A DNA stretch of 64,000 bases from positions 227,106 to 291,105 of the forward strand of contig NZ_BAYA01000007.1 of NCBI RefSeq assembly GCF_000685015.1, given 5' to 3'. The position numbers and the translations under genes were made by a program. The notes below the pieces were generated by a model that saw nothing but the letters and a program-made list of their open reading frames with translations, searched no databases and was not told where the DNA came from. Position 1 is the first letter of the stretch. Each line of letters opens with the position of its first letter. This DNA comes from Paraburkholderia bannensis NBRC 103871 (GTDB lineage: Bacteria; Pseudomonadota; Gammaproteobacteria; Burkholderiales; Burkholderiaceae). Below are positions 15,420-22,755 of the stretch, one piece after another.

Positions 15420-16427
15420 TCAACCTGCGTCCTGCTGGTCGCTTTGCTCGCGGCGAACATCGTTGAGGTAGGCGTACAGCGCTTCGCCGCGCTCTTCGCT
15501 CTCTCGGCTGACTGCGGCGAGCAGGTATTCCATCCAAGGGCCCGGGCCGAGCACCTTGCAGACCTTCGCCTTGAACTGCTCGAAGTACTGGAAGCGCGCC
15601 GGGTCAATGGCGTGACGCTTGCCCTGTTCGCGCCAACCCGCCTCGCCCAGCCACCAACCGTCCGGCGCGCCGCCAGTGGTCGTGTCGCCAGTCGCTTCAT
15701 CCTTCGCTTCCCAGATGCCCGTCCAGCCGCGCAACACCGATTCGTCGATTGCCGTCACGACATCGCGGCCCAGCTCGTGAAGCTTCGCGAGCTTCTTCAA
15801 CGTGACCTTCGCTGCGGGACGCGTCCAGGGAACGTCGGCTTTCTTCTCTTTCGCCTCACGGTGTTCGCACCAGTCGAGCCACGATTCGGCGGGCAGCCAG
15901 GCAGGCAATTCGATGGCTCGAAGTTCGGCATGCAACGCAATTCGCGGCGCTTGCCGCGCGCCTTGACGGTTCTCTGACGGTTCTTTGGTGGTTCCTGACG
16001 AGTCGGGTGCAAAAGCTTTGCACCCTTTAGCGCTCTGAATTGCACCCTTTCTGTCGCCAGTTGCACCCTTTACGTCGTCGTTTGCACCCTTTCCATTGGG
16101 TGCAATTTCTTCACCCTTTGGGCCAGACTGAATGGGTGCAAGATCTGCACCGTTCAGCCAATCAGCACTGATTCGGTATTCGCGGGCACGGCCACGCCCA
16201 CCGCCTTCATTAGCGACCAGAATCAGCCAGCCGCGTTTGAGCATGCGTTTGATCTGGTATTGCACCGCCCGCTCGGATTGACGCGTCTTGACCGCCATCG
16301 TCTCGATGCTCGGGAAGATGTGCGTGCCGTCGTCGTCGGCGTAGTCGGCGAGCTTGAGCGCGAGGTTCAGTTCGCCACCGCCTTCGGGGTAGCGATCCCA
16401 GACCTTGTCCATGACCTTGATGCTCAC
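15420..16427 (-). CDS. Phage replication initiator, lambda O-like (HTH domain)
   Basis: 335 residues. The N-terminal ~90 residues are a winged helix (IFPSIETMAVKTRQSERAVQ, MLKRGWLILVANEGGGRGR); a Lys/Gly-rich linker (about 96-142, repeated KGA/KGC units) covers the DNA iterons; the C-terminal half (about 170-335) is helical with SWLDWCEHR and WTRPAAKVTLKKLAKL. This is the layout of lambda O: DNA-binding head, iterons in the linker-coding DNA, and a helicase-recruiting tail. No DnaC- or DnaB-like partner is visible, so host helicase loading is inferred. Confidence 0.8.
   Translation of the reverse strand: MSIKVMDKVWDRYPEGGGELNLALKLADYADDDGTHIFPSIETMAVKTRQSERAVQYQIKRMLKRGWLILVANEGGGRGRAREYRISADWLNGADLAPIQSGPKGEEIAPNGKGANDDVKGATGDRKGAIQSAKGCKAFAPDSSGTTKEPSENRQGARQAPRIALHAELRAIELPAWLPAESWLDWCEHREAKEKKADVPWTRPAAKVTLKKLAKLHELGRDVVTAIDESVLRGWTGIWEAKDEATGDTTTGGAPDGWWLGEAGWREQGKRHAIDPARFQYFEQFKAKVCKVLGPGPWMEYLLAAVSRESEERGEALYAYLNDVRREQSDQQDAG
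16005..16141. repeat. Iteron cluster, candidate phage replication origin
   Basis: Four exact copies of TTGCACCCTTT start at 16018, 16040, 16061 and 16082 (spacing 22, 21, 21 bp, about two helical turns). Inverted copies GGGTGCAA lie at 16005, 16098 and 16134; the first pairs with iteron 1 to give a 9-bp-arm palindrome (16005..16025). A degraded copy TTCACCCTTT lies at 16110. Next to them TGACGGTTCT is repeated at 15964 and 15975. All lie inside the replication gene, as lambda ori lies inside O. Confidence 0.8.
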
Positions 16428-16699
16428 GCGGCCTCCGCCTCAAGGTGAAGGCGGTAGATCGACGACGATTGAGCGCGGCGCTGGCGCGTCACGAGCCCGC
16501 GCGCCTCCAGCGCATTGAGCGCGACGGAGATCGTCATGCGCGTGACGCCGCAGACTTCCGCGAGGCGGTCGATGGTCGGCCAGCAAGCGTGCATTGCGTC
16601 GCCGCTGTCGCCCGCCTGCTCGGCGAGCGCAAGAAGCAGCAGCTTCTGGGTGCTCGGCAATTGCGTGCGCCACGCGCGCTTCACGAGAATGTTGCTCAT
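16424..16699 (-). CDS. Small winged-helix DNA-binding protein
   Basis: 91 residues from ATG 16699 (MSNILVKRAWRTQLPSTQKL). CWPTIDRLAEVCGVTRMTIS followed by ALEARGLVTRQRR is a clear HTH_36-type winged helix, similar to the N-terminal domain of replication initiators. Coupled to the O-like gene by a 4-nt overlap, so it may help origin binding or regulate replication. Confidence 0.7.
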   Translation of the reverse strand: MSNILVKRAWRTQLPSTQKLLLLALAEQAGDSGDAMHACWPTIDRLAEVCGVTRMTISVALNALEARGLVTRQRRAQSSSIYRLHLEAEAA

Positions 16700-16710
16700 C
16701 GTCGCCTCGC

Positions 16711-16983
16711 TCAGCCCGCCGCCACCAGGCCGAGCGTTTCGTTCAGCTGCCCCGTCGCCGCGCATTTCTGCGTGCCGCGAACGGCCAGCTTCGCGTCCTC
16801 GATCAGCTCGCGCACGCGACCGCAGACACTGCCGAGGCGCATGTTCGTGCGGTCAGCGATCTCCTGCCGTGTGAGCGTCTGGTGCGGGCTGTAGAACAGG
16901 TCGAGGATCATCTGCTTCTGCGTGCGGCGCGCGCCGCCGTCGAGCGCGTCGTATGCCGCGCGCTGTGTATGCGTGGATCGCAT
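16711..16983 (-). CDS. Small helix-turn-helix protein
   Basis: 90 residues from ATG 16983 (MRSTHTQRAAYDALDGGARR). QTLTRQEIADRTNMRLGSVC with GRVRELIEDAKLAV is a winged-helix motif. It lies 5 nt after the CII-like gene stop and 11 nt before the next HTH gene, so three small DNA-binding genes precede the initiator. The target is unknown. Confidence 0.65.
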   Translation of the reverse strand: MRSTHTQRAAYDALDGGARRTQKQMILDLFYSPHQTLTRQEIADRTNMRLGSVCGRVRELIEDAKLAVRGTQKCAATGQLNETLGLVAAG

Positions 16984-16988
16984 GTGGG

Positions 16989-17429
16989 TCACTCCGCCAT
17001 GCCGCGCAGACGCGCGGTGATGTTGAACAGCACCTGCGCGTGCGTGAAGATGCACTTCTCGACGCGCTCGACCTCGCTGTGCTCGACGCGGCCGTCTTCG
17101 AGCGTCTTGACGATTTCCTTGCCCACCAGGCCGTGCGTAGACCATGCCTCCGCCATCAGTTCAACGATCGCCGCGTCGTTGCAGCCTTCGATGTCCGGCA
17201 GCTTGGTAAGCGTGTAGCCACGCTGACGCGCCCACGCTTCGAGGATTCGGTCGTCATCCGTCAGGTCGGTCATGCGCACGGCTTCGTCGAGCGAGAGCTT
17301 GTGGCTGTCTTTGCGCGGATCGACCTTGTTGCGAAGGATGTTTCCGGACAAGCCCATACGCGGCGCGAGCGATTCGCAGCCGCCCTTGTATTCATGCGCC
17401 ACTGCGTGCGCGGTATCGGTCACGTTCAA
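16989..17429 (-). CDS. Phage regulatory protein, CII/CP76 family
   Basis: 146 residues from a TTG at 17429 (LNVTDTAHAVAHEYKGG), chosen because GGAG lies 6 nt upstream; the ATG-type frame to 17495 has no such site. YKGGCESLAPRMGLSGNILR and HKLSLDEAVRMTDLTDDDRI are the family signature: a lambda-repressor-like HTH used for establishment of lysogeny or early regulation. A palindrome GGACT-TTAGT-AGTCC lies about 40 nt upstream of the start and may be an operator. Confidence 0.85.
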   Translation of the reverse strand: MNVTDTAHAVAHEYKGGCESLAPRMGLSGNILRNKVDPRKDSHKLSLDEAVRMTDLTDDDRILEAWARQRGYTLTKLPDIEGCNDAAIVELMAEAWSTHGLVGKEIVKTLEDGRVEHSEVERVEKCIFTHAQVLFNITARLRGMAE

Positions 17430-17627
17430 TCGCAACTCCAAATAGACGTTTTTTATTGACGTCAGGACTACTAAAGTCCATTCAAGACGCAACAAATCGG
17501 GGATAAGAAAAATGAAAACGATGCTGACGGTTACCGTCGGTACTGCTTCAACGCGACGCGCGGGGAATCGCTTCGCCTCTCCCTCGCCCGCTCCGCTCTA
17601 TGGAGTTGGGCGAACTCTCGCACTGCC

Positions 17628-17924
17628 TCAAGCCAACGCAGCAATCTCATCGGTTGCCTCGCTGCTCTTGCTCGCAGCGCTGGCACCGCTGCTGTGTCGG
17701 TGAGCGAGTCGCGTCGCCTCGGCGACCTTTACCCAGTCAACGTGCTTTTCGAAGCCCGCAAGCGGAATGTCGCGCGCGGGTTGATGAAAGAAACGGCGCT
17801 GGCTGAGCGTGACTTCCGTGTGGAGCGCACCGGGGTTTTCTTCGCGGATGATCTGCATGACGGCCGGCAGGCCACCGTGTTTCGCCGCGTTGCGCAGCAT
17901 TTCTTGGTGTTGCGGAAGGTGCAT
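17628..17924 (-). CDS. Small phage protein of unknown function (immunity region)
   Basis: 98 residues from ATG 17924 (MHLPQHQEMLRNAAKHGGLP), ending in a Ser/Ala-rich tail. GGAG lies 3 nt upstream of the ATG. No domain is recognised; the first ~75 residues have ordinary protein composition. It lies on the same strand as cro and the CII-like gene, so it is probably in the leftward early transcript. Confidence 0.5.
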   Translation of the reverse strand: MHLPQHQEMLRNAAKHGGLPAVMQIIREENPGALHTEVTLSQRRFFHQPARDIPLAGFEKHVDWVKVAEATRLAHRHSSGASAASKSSEATDEIAALA

Positions 17925-18012
17925 ATATGCTCCGTGGTTATTAGGGTGAGGTTCCTGGCTTTCGCCGGTAGACTTGGCAGCTCTCACACAACCCTGTCTA
18001 CAAAGGAACCTC

Positions 18013-18267
18013 ATGGAAAACGGCAATCCAGAAGCGGATTTGGAGTCGAGACTAGATGTCCAGTGCCGAGCGAATTACTTTGTGATAACCGCACTGCTCG
18101 CGTATCTCGATGCAATGGAGCCTGGCGTAAGCGAAATCTTGGCCAGCGCACTCGAATCGCTGTCGGATCAACGCGAGCGAACGGACTTAGACCGCGCTGC
18201 CTTCGAGCTAGCGATCAAGCGCCTGCGCGCTCCCGCTCCGCAACTGCGGCTCGTACCGAAAGGCTGA
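18013..18267 (+). CDS. Small plus-strand protein in the immunity region
   Basis: 84 residues from ATG 18013 (MENGNPEADLESRLDVQCRA), with a strong AAAGGA ribosome site 6 nt upstream. Helical, with a central hydrophobic stretch (YFVITALLAYLDAMEPGV). It is divergent to the 17924 gene and converges on the 18421 gene, overlapping its 3' end by 53 nt. Being opposite to the lytic transcript, it may be expressed in the lysogen. Confidence 0.55.
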   Translation: MENGNPEADLESRLDVQCRANYFVITALLAYLDAMEPGVSEILASALESLSDQRERTDLDRAAFELAIKRLRAPAPQLRLVPKG

Positions 18268-18421
18268 TCTTTTCGGTCAGCCGCGAATCGTCCGCAGACC
18301 ATCCGCTGACAATGACTCGATTGGGTAAATGCTTGCCGCCCTGCTTCAATCCTTCGTGCAGGGCGCGCTGCACTGCCGGGCGGATCAGGAACAGCACGAA
18401 TCGCGCATACAGGTTCTTCAT
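18215..18421 (-). CDS. Small basic protein downstream of cro
   Basis: 68 residues from ATG 18421 (MKNLYARFVLFLIRPAVQRA), 1 nt after the cro-like stop. The first 15 residues are hydrophobic/basic and could be a membrane-associated helix. No known family. Confidence 0.5.
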   Translation of the reverse strand: MKNLYARFVLFLIRPAVQRALHEGLKQGGKHLPNRVIVSGWSADDSRLTEKISLSVRAAVAERERAGA

Positions 18422-18422
18422 T

Positions 18423-18650
18423 TCAGGCTGCCTCCGGGTGGGTGGCCAGTTGCCCTCTTCGCTTAGCCGCGCGGACAACCGTGTCACGCAGTCGCTTCAG
18501 CGCGTCCACCGTTTGATATGTCGGACGCTTTCCCCGCTTCCCGGTCTTGATTCCGGAAATGGTGGACTGGTCAACGCCGCTCCGACGCTCAATTTCCATC
18601 TGCGTCAGACCGGCTGCTGTTAGTTCGTCGATGAGGGTTTTGGCGTCCAT
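18423..18650 (-). CDS. Cro-like repressor
   Basis: 75 residues from ATG 18650 (MDAKTLIDELTAAGLTQMEI). ERRSGVDQSTISGIKTGKRG is a classic helix-turn-helix. Divergent from the LexA-like repressor across a 94-bp operator region, it heads the leftward early operon, as cro does. The basic C-terminus (RLRDTVVRAAKRRGQ) is unusual but short. Confidence 0.82.
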   Translation of the reverse strand: MDAKTLIDELTAAGLTQMEIERRSGVDQSTISGIKTGKRGKRPTYQTVDALKRLRDTVVRAAKRRGQLATHPEAA

Positions 18651-18660
18651 GAGCGACACT

Positions 18661-18691
18661 TTATGGCATTTGCACTTACCTTGCAAGTGCA
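18661..18691. promoter_or_regulatory. cro/repressor operator region
   Basis: Inverted repeat TGCACTT (18671..18677) and AAGTGCA (18685..18691), adjoining TTATGGCATT. On the minus strand this overlaps the likely cro promoter (-10-like CATAAA read from 18665). Nearly the same TTATGGCA..TGCACT module recurs, inverted, at 20352..20367. A half site TTGCACT abuts the repressor ATG (18738..18744); with TATTAC at 18730 the repressor mRNA may be leaderless. Confidence 0.6.
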
Positions 18692-18744
18692 TAACGAATT
18701 GAAGTGAAGGCAAAAGGGGTAGGCCGATCTATTACGATTGCACT

Positions 18745-19479
18745 ATGAGAACACTCGCTGAACGCCTCAAATCCTGCCGGGAAGACGCCGGTCTATCGCA
18801 AACTGCCCTCGCAAAGCGCGCTGGCGTAAGCCAGTCGACAGTTGCTAATATCGAAAGTGGACGGAATCAAGGAAGTAAGCACTTAGTCCAGATTGCCGAA
18901 GCACTTGCGATACGCGTTGAGTGGCTGAATTCGGGCAAGGGGCCGAAGAGCGTCGAAACACCGATCGAGGCATCGCCTGAGGAGCGCTACCGCATTCCTC
19001 AGGACAAGGGCAATGTGGCCGTCTGGGGCAGCGAAGAAGACCTGCGCGGGGATAATCGCGTCTGGATCGATCGCTATGACTACCACTTTTCGGCGGGCGA
19101 AGGTTTGATTCAATGGGAAGTGCGGGAAAAGCAGGCCCTCCCGTTTAACGAGTCGTTCTTCAAGGCGATCGGGGCGCGTCCGAAAGACTGCAAGCTGGTA
19201 TGCGTGCGTGGCGACAGCATGGAGCCGTTCCTGTTCGACCGGGACGTCTTCATGATCGACGAAAGCAAGCGTGCCCTCAAAGACGGAAAGATCTATGCGG
19301 TCTATTTCGAAGACGAGCCTCTCGTAAAGCAAATATTCAAGAAACCCGGCGGCCGCCTGGTGCTGCACTCGTTCAACCCATCCTACCCAGATGTCGAGGT
19401 AGGGCCCGAGGATATGGATAGCGTCCACATCGTTGGAGAATGCGTGTATCGATCAGGTTCCGGGTTCGCTACACACTGA
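18745..19479 (+). CDS. Phage CI-type repressor, XRE plus S24 LexA-like peptidase
   Basis: 244 residues. N-terminal HTH: LSQTALAKRAGVSQSTVANI (about 17-36). C-terminal S24 domain: SAGEG near 116-120 (likely Ala-Gly cleavage region), catalytic Ser158 in VRGDSMEP and Lys195 in DEPLVKQIF. Such repressors maintain lysogeny and self-cleave when RecA filaments form after DNA damage, so the prophage should be SOS-inducible. It faces cro and is followed 16 nt later by a secreted-protein gene that may share its transcript. Confidence 0.93.
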   Translation: MRTLAERLKSCREDAGLSQTALAKRAGVSQSTVANIESGRNQGSKHLVQIAEALAIRVEWLNSGKGPKSVETPIEASPEERYRIPQDKGNVAVWGSEEDLRGDNRVWIDRYDYHFSAGEGLIQWEVREKQALPFNESFFKAIGARPKDCKLVCVRGDSMEPFLFDRDVFMIDESKRALKDGKIYAVYFEDEPLVKQIFKKPGGRLVLHSFNPSYPDVEVGPEDMDSVHIVGECVYRSGSGFATH

Positions 19480-19495
19480 GATACCGGGGAAAAAC

Positions 19496-20116
19496 GTGAG
19501 AAAAATTGGAGCGCTGCTGGCTTTAACAGCAGCGATTGGCTTGCCATTGGCGCACGCAAAGGCGCCAGCGAAACAGGAAAAGCCCCAGCACCAGCCCGAG
19601 TGGGCGCAGGAACCTGACGGTTTCTTAGGCATCAAGTTTGGCCAGTCGATTCCAGACGCGCAGACGCTGCCGGATTGTCCGATGCTCGTCGCGCACGTCG
19701 CCAACCCACGACCAGGCTATCTTTGCTACGACGGCGACAGCCGGTCGACATACGGATCTTTGCTGGGACTTCCCGACCTCGGTTTCGGCTACCGCGTGAA
19801 CGTCATGCTCGACAATAGCGTGCCCAACTCGTTTGTCCTCGGGACTTCCAGCGACAACTTCACTGCGCTCGCGAAAGTCCTGATTCAGCGTTACGGAAAG
19901 CCTAGCAAGGACACCGTCGGCAAGGTGCAATCGAAAGCTGGCGCTGAGTTCGATAACGAAACGCTGCAATGGGTCGGCAAGCACGTCACGATCACCGCCG
20001 AGAAGCGCTCCGGACAAGTCGATACTGCGCAAGTCATGATCAGCGATAGGGCGTACTGGGAGGCTCGCGCGAAGGCCGACGAGCAAACCAGTACGGAAAA
20101 CGCCTCGAAGCTATAA
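19496..20116 (+). CDS. Secreted/periplasmic accessory protein expressed with the repressor
   Basis: 206 residues from GTG 19496 (GGGGAA just upstream). RKIGALLALTAAIGLPLAHA is a signal peptide with a likely cut after AHA. The mature part contains DGFLGIKFGQSIPDAQTLPD and a repeated G...P pattern (RYGKPSKDTVGKV), resembling small periplasmic proteins that monitor ligands; no family is certain. Placed between the repressor and its own terminator, it is likely made in the lysogen and is a lysogenic-conversion candidate. Confidence 0.7.
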   Translation: MRKIGALLALTAAIGLPLAHAKAPAKQEKPQHQPEWAQEPDGFLGIKFGQSIPDAQTLPDCPMLVAHVANPRPGYLCYDGDSRSTYGSLLGLPDLGFGYRVNVMLDNSVPNSFVLGTSSDNFTALAKVLIQRYGKPSKDTVGKVQSKAGAEFDNETLQWVGKHVTITAEKRSGQVDTAQVMISDRAYWEARAKADEQTSTENASKL

Positions 20117-20140
20117 ACATCCCCTCGCCTAGTGCAAATG

Positions 20141-20167
20141 AGCCCCGCCATTGAGCGGGGCTTTTTT
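20141..20167 (+). terminator. Intrinsic terminator of the repressor transcript
   Basis: AGCCCCGC-cattga-GCGGGGCT followed by TTTTT, 24 nt after the stop of the secreted-protein gene. It isolates the lysogenic transcript from the rightward early promoter. Confidence 0.88.
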
Positions 20168-20334
20168 CTTCATACGAATACAAATAGCGAATGCTTTTGG
20201 CATAAAGTGCGTTGCATCCCCGCAACAAAACTTTACGGTTTTCCGCTATTTACCCTCCTATTTGCCGACACCTGTGGTGTTCGCTCCGTAAACGTTGGCA
20301 AACGATTTGCGTGAGTGCATCGAATTATTGCTAT

Positions 20335-20368
20335 TGCACTTGAAATCATCTAGTGCATTTGCCATAAT
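20335..20368 (+). promoter_or_regulatory. Rightward early promoter with repressor-type operator
   Basis: TTGAAA (20340..20345) and CATAAT (20363..20368) with a 17-bp spacer form a strong sigma70 promoter. It is overlapped by the inverted repeat TGCACT (20335..20340) / AGTGCA (20352..20357), the same half sites as the cro operator. The segment AGTGCATTTGCCATAA is the inverse of the cro-side module with two mismatches, so one regulator probably controls both. Of the remaining gap 20168-20334, nothing else is recognised. Confidence 0.7.
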
Positions 20369-20397
20369 CATTTCCACGCACTACCGAACACAACGAA

Positions 20398-20500
20398 GCA
20401 CTGAGCGGGGGCGTCTCGAAGTTCGTCGAGGCGACTTCCCAAAAATAGCCCGTAGCGATCTCCGCATGTGAACTAGGACGAGACGCACCCCGCTCAGTGC
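20398..20500 (+). ncRNA. Long structured leader of the rightward early transcript
   Basis: Arms GCACTGAGCGGGGGCGTCTC G (20398..20418) and its complement at 20479..20500 pair over 21 bp with one bulged base; the 60-nt loop holds a small inner hairpin (GTCG-agg-CGAC). It begins about 24 nt after the predicted transcription start and ends 25 nt before the first gene, so it is an untranslated RNA structure. Candidate roles are an antitermination element (as HK022 put RNA), a riboregulator or a processed RNA. Confidence 0.5.
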
Positions 20501-20525
20501 TGCGATAGATACCGGAGCTTGAGAT

Positions 20526-20852
20526 ATGAGCCTCATTTCATTGCGCGACTCGTTCGCAACCAGCGCGCCGAGCGAGATCCCGAAGTGGTTTAAGCACAAG
20601 CCCGCGACGCCGCGCCCCATCGTCCCTGTACCGCGCGAAGAATTGAGCGAAGAGCAGTACAGGGAATGGGAGGGACTCGGCGATTGGCTCGACGAAAGCG
20701 ATGTCGGCGCGAACGTGAAGGGATTCGACGCGAAGTATCGCCACGCGATTGCAGCAGTCGAGGCGTGGGACGCCGAACAGCGAGTCGCGGAATTCTTTGC
20801 GTGGCGCTGGTACTTCGCCGACATGATGATCGCAACACGAGGCGACGCATGA
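20526..20852 (+). CDS. First gene of the rightward early operon, unknown function
   Basis: 108 residues (MSLISLRDSFATSAPSEIPK). Acidic and Trp-rich (EQYREWEGLGDWLDESD; FFAWRWYFADMMIA). No domain is recognised. The start is preceded by CGGAGCTTGAGAT and the gene is coupled to the next by ATGA. First position after the structured leader suggests an immediate-early role. Confidence 0.6.
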   Translation: MSLISLRDSFATSAPSEIPKWFKHKPATPRPIVPVPREELSEEQYREWEGLGDWLDESDVGANVKGFDAKYRHAIAAVEAWDAEQRVAEFFAWRWYFADMMIATRGDA

Positions 20853-20998
20853 ACCGCTCCGTCGCTGACAACGCCCTGCTGCTCCAGTGCGATGCGCTTT
20901 ACAGCAAGGTCACGCGCATTGCTGCATTTGGCCTCTTCGCTGGCGTCGGCCTGGGCTGGTATCTGATCGTCGCGCTGCGCGCTGGTGCTGGTGCGTGA
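20849..20998 (+). CDS. Small single-pass membrane protein
   Basis: 49 residues (MNRSVADNALLLQCDALYSK) with one transmembrane helix (IAAFGLFAGVGLGWYLIVAL). Overlaps its neighbours as ATGA and TGATG, which supports translation despite its size. The function is unknown. Confidence 0.5.
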   Translation: MNRSVADNALLLQCDALYSKVTRIAAFGLFAGVGLGWYLIVALRAGAGA

Positions 20999-21126
20999 TG
21001 GATACGCTCAAGCTCTGCATGCGCCTCTCGATCGCGATTCCTGTCCTGCTCGCTCTCTTGGCTGCTCAAGCTGAGCTGCACGAACTGAACGCGCCGAAGG
21101 CCTGCAACGTTCATCGCTGCACCTGA
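20998..21126 (+). CDS. Very small membrane/secreted peptide
   Basis: 42 residues (MDTLKLCMRLSIAIPVLLAL) with one hydrophobic segment and a C-terminal C.....C pair. The start overlaps the previous stop as TGATG. Could be a signal-anchored peptide; evidence is the operon coupling only. Confidence 0.4.
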   Translation: MDTLKLCMRLSIAIPVLLALLAAQAELHELNAPKACNVHRCT

Positions 21127-21144
21127 TCCTGTAAAGGCTCACCG

Positions 21145-21312
21145 ATGGTACTGATTGAAGTTATTTGCGTAGCAGTCCCAATTGGTTTGATCGTTGGCGC
21201 TGCCGTTGCACTCGGCGCGGCGAAGTTGCTCAAGCGCGAGCGCCAGTCGCTGAAGTTCGTCAGCAGCCCCTTTATGCACGACGCGGAGCCCTACCCGCGC
21301 GCGTGGGAGTAG
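21145..21312 (+). CDS. Small single-pass membrane protein
   Basis: 55 residues (MVLIEVICVAVPIGLIVGAA) with an N-terminal transmembrane helix, then a basic KLLKRERQ and a short C-terminal tail ending in YPRAWE. It is the third short membrane gene in a row. The function is unknown. Confidence 0.45.
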   Translation: MVLIEVICVAVPIGLIVGAAVALGAAKLLKRERQSLKFVSSPFMHDAEPYPRAWE

Positions 21313-21317
21313 TTGCG

Positions 21318-21611
21318 ATGCGCTGCCACGTTCGCTGTCGCCACTGCACGACGCGCCGATGCCTGAAGCGAAAGCTGTCCGAGTACTTGCGACTGCCCGC
21401 CTGCGATGTCTGCGGCAAGCGCGAATACCGCGTAGACCGCTGGATGAATCGCCGCAACACGACACGCATGACGTGCACGTGCGAAGGCTACTGGTTTCCG
21501 CACCGCCAGGGCTCGCTGTTCTGCTGGCAGCGCGCCGATGGCACGCAACGCTTTCCCGGTGATCCGGATTTCGCGGATCGCAACTACGACGGCCTGCCGG
21601 CCGCCGCCTAA
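21318..21611 (+). CDS. Cys-rich zinc-ribbon-like phage protein
   Basis: 97 residues (MRCHVRCRHCTTRRCLKRKL). Cysteines occur as C..C..C and later CDVCGK, then MTCTCEGYW, suggesting one or two zinc sites. No known family; the second half (FPGDPDFADRNYDG) is polar. It lies 5 nt after the preceding stop. Confidence 0.55.
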   Translation: MRCHVRCRHCTTRRCLKRKLSEYLRLPACDVCGKREYRVDRWMNRRNTTRMTCTCEGYWFPHRQGSLFCWQRADGTQRFPGDPDFADRNYDGLPAAA

Positions 21612-21681
21612 TCGCTCCGGCGGCTCCACCGAGCTGCGGCTTTGAGGGCGCAGTACCGGCCCTTCTTTTTCGAGATCAATC

Positions 21682-22755
21682 ATGCCATTGACCAAAGCAC
21701 CGATCAAACGCACAGGCGTCATTCGGTTCGGCGATGCAAGTTTGTTTGTGCGCGAGGACGGCGTTCATTCACGCGTCTGGGCGGAACAATTGCGCCTTGA
21801 GCGTGAGTTCAAGCGAGACGTGTTCGCGCGCATCGTCCAGACGCTGCGCCGCCTTGGATGGACTGTCGGCCCTAACACTCACATCTTCACGGGCAACAAC
21901 AATCGCTATGCCCGCAAGGGAGATTTGCGCGCCGACCTGAAGATGAGTGGCGGCCGCATCGAGTTCGACATGTTCCAGAACGTGAATGCGCCCAATCGCC
22001 CGGATCACGGTGGCCGCTACGAGTTCGACCAAGAATCGCTCATGCCGTACATGATGCGCCTCGAAATGGAGCGCACGCGACGCCGAATTCGCGACTACCT
22101 CTGCAACGCGCTCGACGGCTACAGCTTCGACGATGATCAGCGCGGCCGCCGCCGTAAGCCGCTTGATGTGACGGCGCTGGACGCGCTCCGTATGCTCTAC
22201 GCCGAAAGCTCCCACTTCAAGGGTGATTGGGATGCATACGCTGAAAGGCTGGGCGGGTCGCTGAACTACAACCGCAAGTCTGCGAACGGTGCGATGCTCG
22301 AACACGGCCAACGGGTTTGGTTCTGCGACCGCAAGGGCCGAATCTGCGAAGGCACCGCGTACTACAACACCGGAAATATGTGGTGGGTCGTCAGCGGGAA
22401 GTACGACTATCAGAATCTTGCCGACTTCGAGCTATTCACGGTGTCGCCGTCCAATCTGCGCATCAAGCGCAACGGTGAACTGCGTCGTAGCCGCCTTGAG
22501 CGCGAGATGTCGCGTGCGATCGAGAAGATGGATTTCGAACGCGCGGCGAAGTTGCGAGACATCACCTTCCCCGGCAGCCCCGAACTGTTCCTGGTCTGGC
22601 ACATGGAGCATCAGGCGTATCACTGCACGAACTTCCGGGGATACACCACTGATCGATCGAAGGCAGGCAAGTTCACCGCGCATGAGGCCCGCAACTGGCA
22701 CGACGCGCCGAACGTTGTCGTCCCTGCAGTCAGCGCAGAACGGGTGGCAGCATGA
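21682..22755 (+). CDS. Phage protein with a UVR-like motif
   Basis: 357 residues. The N-terminal half contains IVQTLRRLGWTVGPNTHIFT and GGRIEFDMFQNVNAPNRPDH; the C-terminal part has LEREMSRAIEKMDFERAAKL (about 271-290), closely resembling the UvrB/UvrC interaction (UVR) helix-pair. Similar long early proteins occur in Burkholderia phages without function. A role in contacting host repair or clamp proteins is a guess from the motif. Confidence 0.6.
   Translation: MPLTKAPIKRTGVIRFGDASLFVREDGVHSRVWAEQLRLEREFKRDVFARIVQTLRRLGWTVGPNTHIFTGNNNRYARKGDLRADLKMSGGRIEFDMFQNVNAPNRPDHGGRYEFDQESLMPYMMRLEMERTRRRIRDYLCNALDGYSFDDDQRGRRRKPLDVTALDALRMLYAESSHFKGDWDAYAERLGGSLNYNRKSANGAMLEHGQRVWFCDRKGRICEGTAYYNTGNMWWVVSGKYDYQNLADFELFTVSPSNLRIKRNGELRRSRLEREMSRAIEKMDFERAAKLRDITFPGSPELFLVWHMEHQAYHCTNFRGYTTDRSKAGKFTAHEARNWHDAPNVVVPAVSAERVAA

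Noticed and set aside
16005..16141. CRISPR array
   Set aside because: Repeats are only 11 bp with 10-11 bp spacers, lie inside a coding gene and come with inverted copies; they are replication iterons.
17512..17703. 63-codon plus-strand ORF with a purine-rich leader
   Set aside because: Low-complexity product, overlaps the more protein-like minus-strand gene 17628..17924; too weak to list.
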